The notes below the pieces were generated by a model that had not been told where the DNA came from, made no database searches, and worked only from the letters and a program-made list of their open reading frames with translations. The position numbers were made by a program, and so were the translations under genes. This document shows positions 35,272-44,262 of a stretch of 64,000 nucleotides of DNA, one piece after another. Within the stretch, counting starts at the first letter, position 1, and every line of letters starts with the position of its first letter. This DNA is from Marinobacter qingdaonensis. Lineage in GTDB: Bacteria > Pseudomonadota > Gammaproteobacteria > Pseudomonadales > Oleiphilaceae. The stretch spans positions 1,922,001 to 1,986,000 of the forward strand of contig NZ_JAYDCJ010000003.1 in the NCBI RefSeq assembly GCF_034555935.1, read 5' to 3'.

Positions 35272-35439
35272 CTTTTTTTCATAACCAGCTTTAATTGTTC
35301 TTGTAAAACCGCTTAAAAAATGATCGAGGTCGTCCCTGTCGCTGCTTTTCTACTTTTTTGCCTTTGCAATGGTGTGAGCCAATTTTTTAGCACGGCTTTC
35401 TTGATGTCAAATCTTGGAACCTGCCGATATTTGATGAAT

Positions 35440-35770
35440 AGTTAAGCTGCTAAGCCCCACCCTGGGCCGATGGCGACCTCTTACTTGCAAAATCAGATTG
35501 AGTGCACAAAACAGCCGATGAGCCCGTTAGTAATTACAAACAATCCTCAACGCTTCACTATCTGGAGCCGTTTGCCGAATTCCTAAGCTGGGTAAGGCTC
35601 ATCAACACTATGATGCGCTGGAATCACGGATGTGTCTCGTGACGTTTCCAGTTGGCGGCGATACACGAAGTCACTAATGCCCGTGATTCGGCAGGCTCGA
35701 TGCATGCGGGTACGCCTACTTGAGGTAATCAATTAGTTCTCGTCGAATGGCTGGCTTTACAGCTTTTTCC
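35440..35770 (-). mobile_element. Decayed IS3-family transposase OrfB fragment
   Basis: Read leftwards from 35769, fragments in shifting frames follow the order of an IS3-family OrfB N terminus: KPAIRRELIDYL, then RACRITGISDFVYRRQ, then FGKRLQIVKR, then RAHRLFCALNLILQVRGR (compare the family pattern KRVYRVYCALKLNLRRKGRR). Several stops and frameshifts separate them, so it is inactive. No terminal inverted repeats were recognised. The rest of the gap, 35272-35439, shows nothing I can name. Confidence 0.65.
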
Positions 35771-35772
35771 AA

Positions 35773-35997
35773 ATGGTGACAGATGTGATGGGCTGCCGGC
35801 ACGCGAATGAGGAAAGTGTAACTGGATGGTTATGCGAGGTGCGTGATGCGGAGTCTCTGGCTGAACAGATGGGATGGGTGTCGGAAATGGATGCTTCTCA
35901 ATTGAATAGGGCAGGTGGCAAGGTTCGGAGGCGAATCGAAGAACAGTTCAGTGACGAACGTGTAGTTGAAGCCTATCTCGATTATTTATCAGTGTGA
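35773..35997 (+). pseudogene. C-terminal fragment of a GT4 glycosyltransferase
   Basis: The 74 codons encode VTDVMGCRHANEESVTGWLCEVRD and continue to [17 protein letters not shown]. They align without gaps to the last 75 residues of the intact GT4 at 37041-38138 (VTDVPGCRHAIEPNVTGWLC and onwards). The first 290 residues are missing and the break coincides with the edge of the IS3-family relic. It ends 7 bases before the wbpP ATG, so the same gene order (GT4 end then intergenic) occurs on both sides of wbpP. It is unlikely to be functional. Confidence 0.88.
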
Positions 35998-36004
35998 GGA
36001 TGTT

Positions 36005-37021
36005 ATGTCTAAGTATCAGGAAGTTCGCGAAGGCGTGGCTGCAGCCCCCAAAACTTGGCTCATCACCGGCGCAGCGGGATTCATCGGCTCGAACCTCCTC
36101 GAACATCTGCTGAAACTCAACCAGCGTGTGGTGGGTTTGGATAACTTCGCCACCGGCCATCAGAGCAACCTGGATGAAGTTCAAAGCCTGGTGTCCTGCG
36201 AACAATGGTCCCGCTTCCAATTTATGGAGGGGGACATCCGCAACCCGGAGGATTGTGTCCGGGCCTGCAAGGGAGTGGACTATGTACTGCATCAGGCCGC
36301 GCTGGGTTCGGTGCCCCGATCTCTGAAGGATCCCTTGGCCACCAATGCAGCGAACATCACGGGCTTTCTGAATATGCTGGTGGCGGCGCGGGATGCGGAG
36401 GTTTCGAGCTTCACCTATGCCGCAAGTAGCTCGACCTACGGCGATCACCCGGCCTTGCCAAAAGTCGAAGAGAACATTGGCAAGCCACTCTCACCCTATG
36501 CGGTAACCAAGTACGTGAATGAGTTGTATGCGGAGGTATTCGCTCGCAGCTATGGTTTCAAGGCCATTGGTTTGCGGTACTTCAATGTATTTGGCAAGCG
36601 GCAGGATCCGAATGGCGCCTATGCTGCCGTTATTCCCAAATGGACGGCGGCTATGGTGCGCGGTGAGGACGTTTGGATAAACGGCGATGGCGAAACCAGT
36701 CGCGATTTTTGCTTTGTGGAGAACGCGGTGCAAGCCAATTTGCTGGCGGCGACGGTGGACGAGCCAGCGAAAAACGAGGTTTACAATGTGGCGGTCGGTG
36801 ACCGCACTACGCTGAATCGTCTGTTTTCGGCTTTGAAGGGCGCGCTCGCGGAAAATGGGGTTCGGTATGACAAGCCGCCGGTGTATCGGGACTTCCGACC
36901 TGGAGATGTACGTCACTCTCAGGCTGATATTGGTAAGGCAGCGACCCAGTTGGGGTATGCGCCGGAGTTCCGGATCACTGAAGGGATTGCCAAGGCTATG
37001 CCCTGGTATCTGAAACAATGA
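36005..37021 (+). CDS. wbpP: UDP-N-acetylglucosamine C4-epimerase WbpP
   Basis: A 338-residue extended SDR protein that closely follows P. aeruginosa WbpP. It has [16 protein letters not shown] (NAD-binding), [26 protein letters not shown] with the SDR Ser/Thr, and [14 protein letters not shown] with the YxxxK catalytic pair. It interconverts UDP-GlcNAc and UDP-GalNAc (and their uronic acids in the WbpP/TviC group). The ATG at 36005 ([10 protein letters not shown]) matches the family N terminus; the start at 35966 would add 13 residues lying in the upstream GT fragment. Confidence 0.93.
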   Translation: MSKYQEVREGVAAAPKTWLITGAAGFIGSNLLEHLLKLNQRVVGLDNFATGHQSNLDEVQSLVSCEQWSRFQFMEGDIRNPEDCVRACKGVDYVLHQAALGSVPRSLKDPLATNAANITGFLNMLVAARDAEVSSFTYAASSSTYGDHPALPKVEENIGKPLSPYAVTKYVNELYAEVFARSYGFKAIGLRYFNVFGKRQDPNGAYAAVIPKWTAAMVRGEDVWINGDGETSRDFCFVENAVQANLLAATVDEPAKNEVYNVAVGDRTTLNRLFSALKGALAENGVRYDKPPVYRDFRPGDVRHSQADIGKAATQLGYAPEFRITEGIAKAMPWYLKQ

Positions 37022-37040
37022 GCTCTCAGGTTCCTTGCCG

Positions 37041-38138
37041 ATGCCAGTAGTCTTTCTGACCTCTAACACTTCCTGGTACTTGTACAACTTCCGCCGCAGC
37101 ACCATTACTGCTTTGCGTGAGCAAGGCAAACTGGTGGTCTGCCTCTCGCCTATGGATGAATTCAGTCAGCGCTTGGTCGATGAGCTGGGCGCGGAGCATA
37201 TCGCCTTGCCCCTTGATGGCAAGAGCACGGGCGCGGTTCAGGAGCTGCGCAGCTTGCGTTTTATTTGGTCGGTGATGCGGCGGTATCGGCCAGATTTCGT
37301 GTTCAATTTCACAGTGAAAATGAACATCTACTGTGGTCTTGTCTGCGCGCTGCAGAAGATCCCATTTGCCAATAATATTTCGGGCCTGGGCACGGCGTTT
37401 ATTCACGACTCCTGGTTGTTTCGGCGAGTGCGTCAGGTGTATGGCCTGGTGAATCGACGGGCGCGGCAACTGTTCTTCCAAAATGAAGAAGATTTGTCGG
37501 TGTTTTTGAGCAAGGAGTTGCTTGGAGATACGCCTTATACGTTGTTGCCAGGCTCTGGGGTCGACTTGCGGCGGTTCCAGGGGGTGCCCCTGCCGGAGGA
37601 TGGTCCCTTCACTTTCGTCATGATTGCTCGGTTACTGGGGGACAAAGGCGTTCGGGAGTACGCCGAGGCTTGTCGGCTTTTGAAAGGGGAGGGGCTGACT
37701 CTCCGTTGCCTGTTGGTGGGCCCGCTGGGGGTGAGCAACCGAACCGCCATTTCGGAAGATGAGGTGGCGCGGTGGCAGGCTGATGGCATCCTGGAATATG
37801 TGGGGGCGACAGACGACGTTCGCCCATTAATTGAGCAATCCCATGTGCTGGTGTTGCCGTCGTATCGGGAAGGCATGCCGCGCACGGTTCTCGAAGCCGC
37901 TGCCATGGGGCGGCCGGCAATCGTGACCGATGTGCCGGGGTGTCGGCATGCGATTGAGCCGAATGTGACCGGTTGGCTGTGCGAGGTCCGCAACGCGAGG
38001 TCGCTGGCTCAGCAAATGAGGCGGGTATCCCGGATGTCTCCGAGTGAACTGCAGAGTTCCGGGTGTGCAGCCAGGCAGCGGATGGAAGACCAGTTTAGCG
38101 AAGACGTGGTGATTCGCGCTTATCTGAATTGCTTATGA
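37041..38138 (+). CDS. GT4 family glycosyltransferase
   Basis: A 365-residue GT-B enzyme. The N terminus MPVVFLTSNTSWYLYNFR is typical of the GT4 subfamily found next to wbpP-like and wecA-like genes. The donor domain has FTFVMIARLLGDKGVREYAE and the motif SYREGMPRTVLEAAAMGRPA (E-x7-E). Probably it adds an N-acetylhexosamine during O-antigen or related glycan assembly, since it lies between wbpP and wecA. A truncated paralogue lies upstream at 35773-35997. Confidence 0.88.
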   Translation: MPVVFLTSNTSWYLYNFRRSTITALREQGKLVVCLSPMDEFSQRLVDELGAEHIALPLDGKSTGAVQELRSLRFIWSVMRRYRPDFVFNFTVKMNIYCGLVCALQKIPFANNISGLGTAFIHDSWLFRRVRQVYGLVNRRARQLFFQNEEDLSVFLSKELLGDTPYTLLPGSGVDLRRFQGVPLPEDGPFTFVMIARLLGDKGVREYAEACRLLKGEGLTLRCLLVGPLGVSNRTAISEDEVARWQADGILEYVGATDDVRPLIEQSHVLVLPSYREGMPRTVLEAAAMGRPAIVTDVPGCRHAIEPNVTGWLCEVRNARSLAQQMRRVSRMSPSELQSSGCAARQRMEDQFSEDVVIRAYLNCL

Positions 38139-38149
38139 CTTGAGCGCAT

Positions 38150-38169
38150 CCCACCCACCCACCCACCCC
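38150..38169 (+). repeat. Short CCCA tandem repeat in the wecA leader region
   Basis: Five near-perfect copies of the tetramer CCCA (the last is CCCC) lie just after the upstream GT4 stop. The repeat continues into CCCCAATTAGGGG, a small palindrome at 38166-38178 without a T tract. It is intergenic, so a copy-number change would not shift a reading frame. Confidence 0.7.
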
Positions 38170-38272
38170 AATTAGGGGTTGCCGGTGGAAGTTCAGGTTT
38201 GCAAAGCTAGCCCGGTCCCTACATTAATTCGATTCACGGGTTCAAGTTAGGGAACCTTTTCGGGTTTAAAAA

Positions 38273-38288
38273 CGTGATCTGTATCACA
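38273..38288 (+). promoter_or_regulatory. CRP/Vfr-like binding site upstream of wecA
   Basis: CGTGA-N6-TCACA matches the CRP consensus TGTGA-N6-TCACA at nine of ten positions with the exact spacing. Its centre (38280.5) is about 47 bases before the probable transcription start. No site of this quality was noticed elsewhere in the window. Confidence 0.6.
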
Positions 38289-38292
38289 TCTG

Positions 38293-38321
38293 TTACAGCT
38301 TGCGGCATAGTTGTGTATACT
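38293..38321 (+). promoter_or_regulatory. Likely sigma-70 promoter of wecA
   Basis: TTACAG, a 17-base spacer and TATACT. The -10 element is strong and the -35 element is weak, as expected of an activated promoter with the CRP-like site just upstream. Transcription would start near 38328, leaving a leader of about 58 bases before the wecA ATG. Confidence 0.55.
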
Positions 38322-38385
38322 TTGCTTTCTATCGATTTCGCCAACTGCAACGGGACGCAGTTTGGCAGCCAGGAAGGTGTGTCAC

Positions 38386-39453
38386 ATGGAAGCGACCAGT
38401 TTTACCGGCCTGTTAGCCGGTGCCATTTCTCTTATCTCCATTATTTTCCTGAAGCCTGTCGCAGTGTATGTGGATCTGCTGGACAAAGCGGATCATCGCA
38501 AGCTGCATAAAGGCGCTATTCCCCTTATTGGTGGCCTGAGTGCGTTTCTAGGGCTGGCCATTGCCTGGTTGGTTTGGATGCCCGTTGTTCAAGGGTATGG
38601 CCTGTTCCTGCTGTGTGCGGCTTTGCTGGTTATTATGGGTGCGATCGACGATGCGCGGGATTTGCCGGCGAAATTCCGTCTCGGCGTTCAGGTGGCCCTG
38701 GGCGCCTGGCTGACGCTGGGGTCCGGTATCTCGCTGCAGTCCTTGGGTGACTTGCTTGGGTTTGGCGATATTCCGCTGGGGATTGTCGGTCCGGCGGTGA
38801 CCATTGCCGCGATCATCGGGGCGACCAATGCCTTTAACATGATCGACGGTATCGATGGACTCGCCGGTAGTTTATCGCTGGTTACCCTCGTGTCTCTGGC
38901 ATTGTTGTTCGCCAGCTCTCCATCCTTTCGGCTTGAGTTCACCCTGTGTTTGGGCATCTCTGTCGCGCTGATTCCCTTCTTGGCCGCAAACCTTCGCGTG
39001 CCGCCATTCCGCAAGAAAATATTCATGGGCGATGCAGGCTCCATGTTCATTGGTTTTGCGGTGGTGTGGTTGCTGGTCAATGGAACCCAGCCGGAGAGCA
39101 TGGCTTTCCGCCCGGTCACAGCTCTTTGGTTAATTGCCGTGCCGCTGATGGATATGGTGGCGATCATGGTTCGTCGCGCCCGCAAAGGGCAGTCTGTCAT
39201 GAAGCCGGATCGAGACCATTTGCACCACATTTTCATGCGGGCGGGATTTACGGACAGGCAGGCTTTGATTTTGATTACCTGTATCGCACTTGGGTTTGCC
39301 ATGTTCGGGCTGATCGGCGAACACTTTCAAATTCCCGAGTGGGTCATGTTTACGGCGTTTGTGGCCGTGTTTGCCCTCTATGACTGGGGGCTCAGCCATG
39401 CCTGGCGTTTGTTGGTGGTTTTTCGAAAGCGTTCAGGCGATCGAGCCGTTTAA
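38386..39453 (+). CDS. wecA: Undecaprenyl-phosphate GlcNAc-1-phosphate transferase WecA
   Basis: A 355-residue polytopic phosphoglycosyltransferase. Family motifs are clear: HRKLHKGAIPLIGG near residue 38, GAIDDARDLP near 86, NAFNMIDGIDGLAG near 146, KIFMGDAGS near 210 and RDHLHHIFMRAG near 273. It loads a HexNAc-1-phosphate onto undecaprenyl phosphate, starting O-antigen and related glycans. The ATG at 38386 follows AGGAAGG by 8 bases; the earlier in-frame start at 38311 lies upstream of the predicted transcription start. Confidence 0.93.
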   Translation: MEATSFTGLLAGAISLISIIFLKPVAVYVDLLDKADHRKLHKGAIPLIGGLSAFLGLAIAWLVWMPVVQGYGLFLLCAALLVIMGAIDDARDLPAKFRLGVQVALGAWLTLGSGISLQSLGDLLGFGDIPLGIVGPAVTIAAIIGATNAFNMIDGIDGLAGSLSLVTLVSLALLFASSPSFRLEFTLCLGISVALIPFLAANLRVPPFRKKIFMGDAGSMFIGFAVVWLLVNGTQPESMAFRPVTALWLIAVPLMDMVAIMVRRARKGQSVMKPDRDHLHHIFMRAGFTDRQALILITCIALGFAMFGLIGEHFQIPEWVMFTAFVAVFALYDWGLSHAWRLLVVFRKRSGDRAV

Positions 39454-39737
39454 ACGAGCCCAAGATTTTCGTGTCTGGTGATTGTTGCCTGTAATTTAGG
39501 AAGTTTTACTTTCGGTGGTCCCGGGCTCGGGTCCATCGATAAGTAAGTGGCATCCCAGAGCTCCTTTCTTTCGTATCTCCGTGCTTTACCTTCCGTAACC
39601 GCTCTGCGACTAAGTTTGCCTTACACTCTAGCGTTAATCATGTGCCGCACCGGGATGTTGATAGTCCCCAACTGCGGTAGAATACGCAGCCATTGCGATA
39701 CTCATGATCTGAATTGAAATCACCAGGACATATTCCG

Positions 39738-40736
39738 ATGTTTGAAGATAAGACGATCCTCGTCACCGGGGGTACAGGCTCTTTTGGTCACAAATTCATC
39801 CCGATGACACTTGAGAAATACAACCCGAAGAAAATCATCGTGTTTTCTCGGGACGAGATGAAGCAGTGGGAAATGGCCAAGCTGTTCCAGGGGGACGACC
39901 GTCTGCGCTTCTTCATTGGCGATGTTCGCGACAAAGAGCGGCTGTACCGGGCATTGGATGGAGTTGATTATGTGGTGCATGCAGCCGCTACGAAAATTGT
40001 TCCGACCGCTGAGTACAACCCCTTTGAGTGTGTGAAAACCAACATTCACGGCGCCATGAACCTGATCGACGCCGCGATTGATAAGGGTGTGAAGGGCGTG
40101 GTTGCGCTGTCTACAGACAAGGCCAGCAGCCCGATCAATCTGTATGGCGCCACCAAGCTGGCTTCAGACAAATTGTTCGTCGCCGGTAACTCCTACTCTG
40201 GCAGCCATGAGACCAAGTTCTCCGTTGTCCGCTATGGGAATGTGATGGGCTCCCGCGGCTCGGTGATTCCGTTCTTTATGTCCATCAAGGAAAAGGGCGT
40301 GCTGCCCATTACTGATCCGCGGATGACTCGGTTCATGATTTCCCTGGAACAGGGTGTGGAGCTGGTATGGCACGCGTTTGAAGACATGGTCGGCGGTGAG
40401 ATCTACGTCAAGAAAATCCCGTCCATGAAGGTAACTGACCTGGCTCGCGTGGTGGCACCGGAAGCCGAGCAGGAAGTCGTGGGTATTCGCCCGGGTGAGA
40501 AGCTCCATGAGCAGATGATTGGCGCTGAGGACTCTCATTTCACCTACGAATATCCCGAGCATTTCAAGATTCTGCCCAATATCAACAACTGGGGCTCCTG
40601 CGCGGACCGGATCAAGGACGGTAAGCGCGTTGAGGAAGGTTTTGTCTATTCCAGCGATAACAACGCTAAGTGGATGACCGATGAGGAGCTCCAGGCCTGG
40701 ATTGAGCGTCATTACAGCGAGATCGGAAAGATCTGA
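39738..40736 (+). CDS. pseB: UDP-GlcNAc 4,6-dehydratase (5-inverting) PseB
   Basis: A 332-residue soluble SDR dehydratase, the usual PseB length. It has VTGGTGSFGHKFIPM (NAD-binding), FSRDEMKQWEMA, STDKASSPINLYGATKL with the catalytic Lys/Tyr region, and GIRPGEKLHEQMI. It makes the first intermediate of CMP-pseudaminic acid from UDP-GlcNAc. The ATG at 39738 gives the canonical MFEDKTILVTGG start. It heads a tight pseBCFGHI run; the 284-base gap upstream (39454-39737) has no gene and no promoter I can call with confidence. Confidence 0.95.
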   Translation: MFEDKTILVTGGTGSFGHKFIPMTLEKYNPKKIIVFSRDEMKQWEMAKLFQGDDRLRFFIGDVRDKERLYRALDGVDYVVHAAATKIVPTAEYNPFECVKTNIHGAMNLIDAAIDKGVKGVVALSTDKASSPINLYGATKLASDKLFVAGNSYSGSHETKFSVVRYGNVMGSRGSVIPFFMSIKEKGVLPITDPRMTRFMISLEQGVELVWHAFEDMVGGEIYVKKIPSMKVTDLARVVAPEAEQEVVGIRPGEKLHEQMIGAEDSHFTYEYPEHFKILPNINNWGSCADRIKDGKRVEEGFVYSSDNNAKWMTDEELQAWIERHYSEIGKI

Positions 40737-40738
40737 TC

Positions 40739-41908
40739 ATGATTCCATACGGCAAGCAGGATATTAACCAGGCGGATGTGGATGCGATCCTTGAGGTCCT
40801 GAATTCGGATTTTCTGACCCAGGGACCCAAGGTGCCGGCGTTTGAGGCCAAAGTGGCCGGCCATGTCGGCGCGCGTCATGCGTTGGCGGTCAACAGCGCC
40901 ACCTCGGCTCTGCACATTGCCTGCCTCGCGCTTGGGTTGGGTCGTGGCGATTGGTTGTGGACCACACCGGTGACCTTTGTCGCTTCCGCGAATTGTGGCC
41001 TGTACTGCGGCGCCCAGGTCGATTTCGTGGATATCGATCCAAACACGTACAACCTCTGCCCCAAGGCCCTGGCCGCCAAGCTTGACCAGGCCGAGAAAGC
41101 AGGGCGCTTGCCGAAGGTCGTGGTGGCCGTGCACCTGTGCGGACAGCCTTGTGATATGGAGGCAATCCAAGACCTCGCAGTCCGTTATGGCTTCAAGGTG
41201 ATTGAAGACGCTTCGCACGCCATTGGCGGTAAGTACAAGGGCGAATTCATTGGCAGCGGCGCCTACAGTGATATCACGGTGTTCAGCTTCCATCCGGTCA
41301 AGATCGTTACCACCGCTGAAGGGGGTATGGCCCTGACCAATGATGACGACCTGGCCAGCAAAATGAACCTGCTTCGCAGTCACGGCATCACCCGAGATCC
41401 GCAGTTGATGACTCGGGAGCCGGATGGCCCCTGGTACTATCAGCAGGTGGATTTGGGCTTTAATTATCGGATGACTGAGTTACAGGGCGCTCTGGGTGTC
41501 AGCCAGATGGACCGCTTGGATCAGTTTGTCGCGCGTCGGCATGAGCTGGCGGCGCGCTATGACGATTTGCTTGCTGATCTGCCCGTGCGCACGCCGTGGC
41601 AGCACCCGGACAGCTACTCCGGTCTCCACTTGTACGTGGTTCGCCTCCAGCTTGACCGTATTGAACGGACCCATCGTGAAGTATTTGAGTCGCTCAGGGG
41701 GCAAGGTGTTGGAGTAAATCTGCACTACATCCCGGTGCATACCCAGCCTTACTACGAGGCGATGGGCTTTTCTCCGGAGGAGTTCCCCGAATCGATGGCG
41801 TATTACCGGGAAGCGATCAGCCTGCCCATGTTTCAGGGCATGACAGACTCGCAACAGGATGAAGTTGTGCGTGCACTGAAGACAGCCGTTGGCGCGGAGC
41901 AGGCCTGA
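40739..41908 (+). CDS. pseC: UDP-4-amino-4,6-dideoxy-AltNAc aminotransferase PseC
   Basis: A 389-residue PLP-dependent DegT/DnrJ/EryC1-family aminotransferase. It begins IPYGKQDINQADVDAIL, as PseC does, has a SHAIGG segment, and the PLP Lys is in FSFHPVKIVTTAEGG. It aminates the PseB product at C4. It starts 2 bases after the pseB stop and its stop overlaps the pseF start, so the operon is contiguous. Confidence 0.95.
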   Translation: MIPYGKQDINQADVDAILEVLNSDFLTQGPKVPAFEAKVAGHVGARHALAVNSATSALHIACLALGLGRGDWLWTTPVTFVASANCGLYCGAQVDFVDIDPNTYNLCPKALAAKLDQAEKAGRLPKVVVAVHLCGQPCDMEAIQDLAVRYGFKVIEDASHAIGGKYKGEFIGSGAYSDITVFSFHPVKIVTTAEGGMALTNDDDLASKMNLLRSHGITRDPQLMTREPDGPWYYQQVDLGFNYRMTELQGALGVSQMDRLDQFVARRHELAARYDDLLADLPVRTPWQHPDSYSGLHLYVVRLQLDRIERTHREVFESLRGQGVGVNLHYIPVHTQPYYEAMGFSPEEFPESMAYYREAISLPMFQGMTDSQQDEVVRALKTAVGAEQA

Positions 41909-42642
41909 TGCAGCCAAGCCGAGTAGCGATCATTCCCGCCAGGGGAGGCAGTAAGCGCATTCCGCGGAAGAATGTTAAGGAATTCTGCGGTAAGCCCATG
42001 ATTGCTTGGTCGATTGAGGCCGCTCTTCACAGCGATTGTTTTGAGAGGGTTGTGGTATCGACGGACGATCCTGACATAGCGGCCGTGGCCCAAGAGTTTG
42101 GCGCGGAAGTACCCTTTACGCGTCCGGATTCCTTGTCTGATGACCATACGGGCACAATCCCGGTGATTCAGCATGCGGTCCAGTGGTTGAAGGATGCCGG
42201 CACGCCGGTGGATTTCGCTTGCTGCCTGTATGCGACCGCACCGTTTGTAACCCCAGAGGCGCTTCGGGATGGCTGGGAAAGGATTCGTCAGGGTGACTGC
42301 GATTACGCGTTTTCGGTGACCAGCTTTGCGTTTCCTATTCAAAGGGCAATTCGCATAACCGAGCAGGGACGGGTCGCCATGTTCCATCCGGAGCACTTCA
42401 ACACCCGATCCCAGGACCTGGAAGAGGCCTGGCACGATGCCGGCCAATTCTATTGGGGCACTGCGGAGGCCTGGCTTGAAAGGAAAGGCATTTTCGCTGA
42501 TGGATCCGCGCCGGTAATGCTGCCTCGCCATCGTGTCCAGGACATCGATACGCCGGAGGACTGGGAGCGGGCAGAATGGCTGTTCAAGGCCATGAAGGCA
42601 TCCGCCGACCAACCTCGGGGTGACGAACTCAAATGCAAGTAG
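41908..42642 (+). CDS. pseF: CMP-pseudaminic acid cytidylyltransferase PseF
   Basis: A 244-residue CMP-nonulosonate synthetase. The N-terminal IIPARGGSKRIPRKNVKEF is the nucleotide-binding motif of the NeuA/PseF family, and QDIDTPEDWERAEWLF is the family's C-terminal segment. It activates pseudaminic acid with CTP for transfer. It overlaps the next gene by 10 bases. Confidence 0.94.
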   Translation: MQPSRVAIIPARGGSKRIPRKNVKEFCGKPMIAWSIEAALHSDCFERVVVSTDDPDIAAVAQEFGAEVPFTRPDSLSDDHTGTIPVIQHAVQWLKDAGTPVDFACCLYATAPFVTPEALRDGWERIRQGDCDYAFSVTSFAFPIQRAIRITEQGRVAMFHPEHFNTRSQDLEEAWHDAGQFYWGTAEAWLERKGIFADGSAPVMLPRHRVQDIDTPEDWERAEWLFKAMKASADQPRGDELKCK

Positions 42643-43748
42643 CGTTTCGAGTCGACGCGTCCCTGAAAATAGGCACCGGGCATGTCATGCGGTGCCTGAC
42701 CCTGGCGGATGCTCTTTCAGAGCGGGGGGTGACCTGCAGCTTTATCACTCGGCGGCAGCCAGGAGATTTGGAAGCCCTGATTCGGGATCGGGGCTTCGAA
42801 GTCAGGGTGCTCCAGGAAGTATCACCGGATGCCATCAGTTCAGCGATGGATGCCGGGAAAGACGAGCCGCCCCACCAGGAATGGTTAGCCGGTGGCTGGG
42901 AGCTCGATGCCAGCGAAACCGTCGCCGCCCTAGGGGGGGGCAAGTGCGATTGGCTGATCGTTGACCACTATGGCATTGATGCGCGCTGGGAAAAACAGAT
43001 GTCCGGGCACGTCGGGCGCGTGATGGTTGTTGATGATCTAGCCGATCGGCCGCATGTCTGTGATGTATTGTTGGATCAGAATCTGGGCCGGGTTGAGACG
43101 GACTATGAGGCCCTGGTGCCGAATCACTGTGTTCGCCTGATTGGGCCCGGCCACGCTTTGCTGAGGGACGAGTTCCTTCAGCACCGGGAGTACAGTCTGG
43201 CCAGACGGGCGTCGAGTAGCCTTGGGTCAGTCCTGGTTTCCTTGGGCGGGGTGGACAAAGACGACGTTACGTCGCGGGTGCTTGGGGCCTTGGATGCATT
43301 AAGCCCCAAGCCGACAGTCTCTGTTACCGTGGTAATAGGGGCGAGGGCGCCCTGGCTGGAAAAAGTGCGAGCAACTGCCGAACGCATGCGTATGCCTACG
43401 ACGGTGCTGTGTGGTGTATCCAACATGGCGGAACTGATGGCGAATGCCGACCTTGCGATTGGCGCTGCAGGTGGCACTGCCTGGGAACGCTGCTGCCTTG
43501 GCCTCCCAACGTTGATGGTGACGCTCGCCGACAATCAGGTGCCCGGAGCCAAGGCACTTGAATTGGCTGGCGCCGCTGTGTGGCTGGGTGGGCCCGATGA
43601 GGCCATCAAGCGGTTACCCGCGGAATTCAAGGCACTTGAGGCGGAAGAAGCTCTTCATCGCCTAAGAGAGGCGTCCGCTCAGTTGTGTGACGGCGCTGGC
43701 GCCCACAAGGTATGTCGAGTGCTGCTGGGGGCTCAGAAACTGGGATGA
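42633..43748 (+). CDS. pseG: UDP-2,4-diacetamido-trideoxy-hexose hydrolase PseG
   Basis: A 371-residue GT-B-fold hydrolase. FRVDASLKIGTGHVMRCLTL contains the catalytic His region typical of PseG, DWLIVDHYGID follows, and the donor-binding part has AIGAAGGTAWERCCLGLP. It removes UDP from UDP-2,4-diNAc-6-deoxy-altrose to give the free sugar used by PseI. The gene overlaps pseF by 10 bases and pseH by 4 bases. Confidence 0.94.
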   Translation: MQVAFRVDASLKIGTGHVMRCLTLADALSERGVTCSFITRRQPGDLEALIRDRGFEVRVLQEVSPDAISSAMDAGKDEPPHQEWLAGGWELDASETVAALGGGKCDWLIVDHYGIDARWEKQMSGHVGRVMVVDDLADRPHVCDVLLDQNLGRVETDYEALVPNHCVRLIGPGHALLRDEFLQHREYSLARRASSSLGSVLVSLGGVDKDDVTSRVLGALDALSPKPTVSVTVVIGARAPWLEKVRATAERMRMPTTVLCGVSNMAELMANADLAIGAAGGTAWERCCLGLPTLMVTLADNQVPGAKALELAGAAVWLGGPDEAIKRLPAEFKALEAEEALHRLREASAQLCDGAGAHKVCRVLLGAQKLG

Positions 43749-44251
43749 GTGAGGACAGTATTCGGGAGATGACGTTGGACGACCTCGGTCTGGTGCGCTC
43801 CTGGCGGAACCACCCTGAGGTTCGTCGTTTCATGTACACCACTCACGAAATTGGTGAGGATGAGCATCGGGCTTGGTTTGAGCGCGCGAGTGCCAATCCA
43901 GCGATGACTCTGCTGATTTACGAGCAGGAAGGTGAACCCCGTGGATTCGTGAATATTTCTCGCTCCAGATCCGAAACGGTGGCCGACTGGGGCTTCTACC
44001 TGGCGCCCGAGGCGGAGAAAGGAACAGGGCGGAAGCTGGGGAGTCGGGCGCTGGCATACGCGTTTGCCACCCTGGGACTGCACAAACTGTGCGGCCAGGC
44101 GTTGGGTTTCAATGAGCGTTCAATCGCTTTTCACAAGGCTCTCGGTTTTCGCGAGGAGGGCCGTTTGAGAGACCAGCATTTTGATGGGGCGACTTACCAT
44201 GATGTGGTGTGTTTTGGCCTGCTGGCGGATGAATGGAACTTCAGGAAATAG
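43745..44251 (+). CDS. pseH: UDP-4-amino-sugar N-acetyltransferase PseH
   Basis: A 168-residue GNAT-family acetyltransferase. It begins REMTLDDLGLVRSWRNHPEV, with the RNHPEVR motif common in PseH. The acetyl-CoA loop is in the KGTGRKLGSRAL segment, and FNERSIAFHKALGFREEG follows. It acetylates the 4-amino group made by PseC. The ATG at 43745 overlaps the pseG stop (ATGA); the start at 43712 would lie inside pseG. Confidence 0.93.
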   Translation: MSEDSIREMTLDDLGLVRSWRNHPEVRRFMYTTHEIGEDEHRAWFERASANPAMTLLIYEQEGEPRGFVNISRSRSETVADWGFYLAPEAEKGTGRKLGSRALAYAFATLGLHKLCGQALGFNERSIAFHKALGFREEGRLRDQHFDGATYHDVVCFGLLADEWNFRK

Positions 44252-44262
44252 GTGACAAATTT

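Noticed and set aside
38166..38178. CCCCAATTAGGGG as a terminator after the GT4 gene
   Set aside because: Stem of only four pairs beyond the central palindrome and no T tract.
39673..39680. TGCGGTAG upstream of pseB as a second ops element
   Set aside because: One mismatch in the core and no match in the last four bases; it also overlaps a possible promoter region.
39658..39683. TTGATA...TAGAAT as the pseB promoter
   Set aside because: The spacer is only 14 bases, too short for sigma-70; no better pair was found in 39454-39737.
41833..42612. 259-codon minus-strand frame opposite pseF
   Set aside because: Antisense shadow; pseF has all family motifs and overlaps its neighbours as an operon member.
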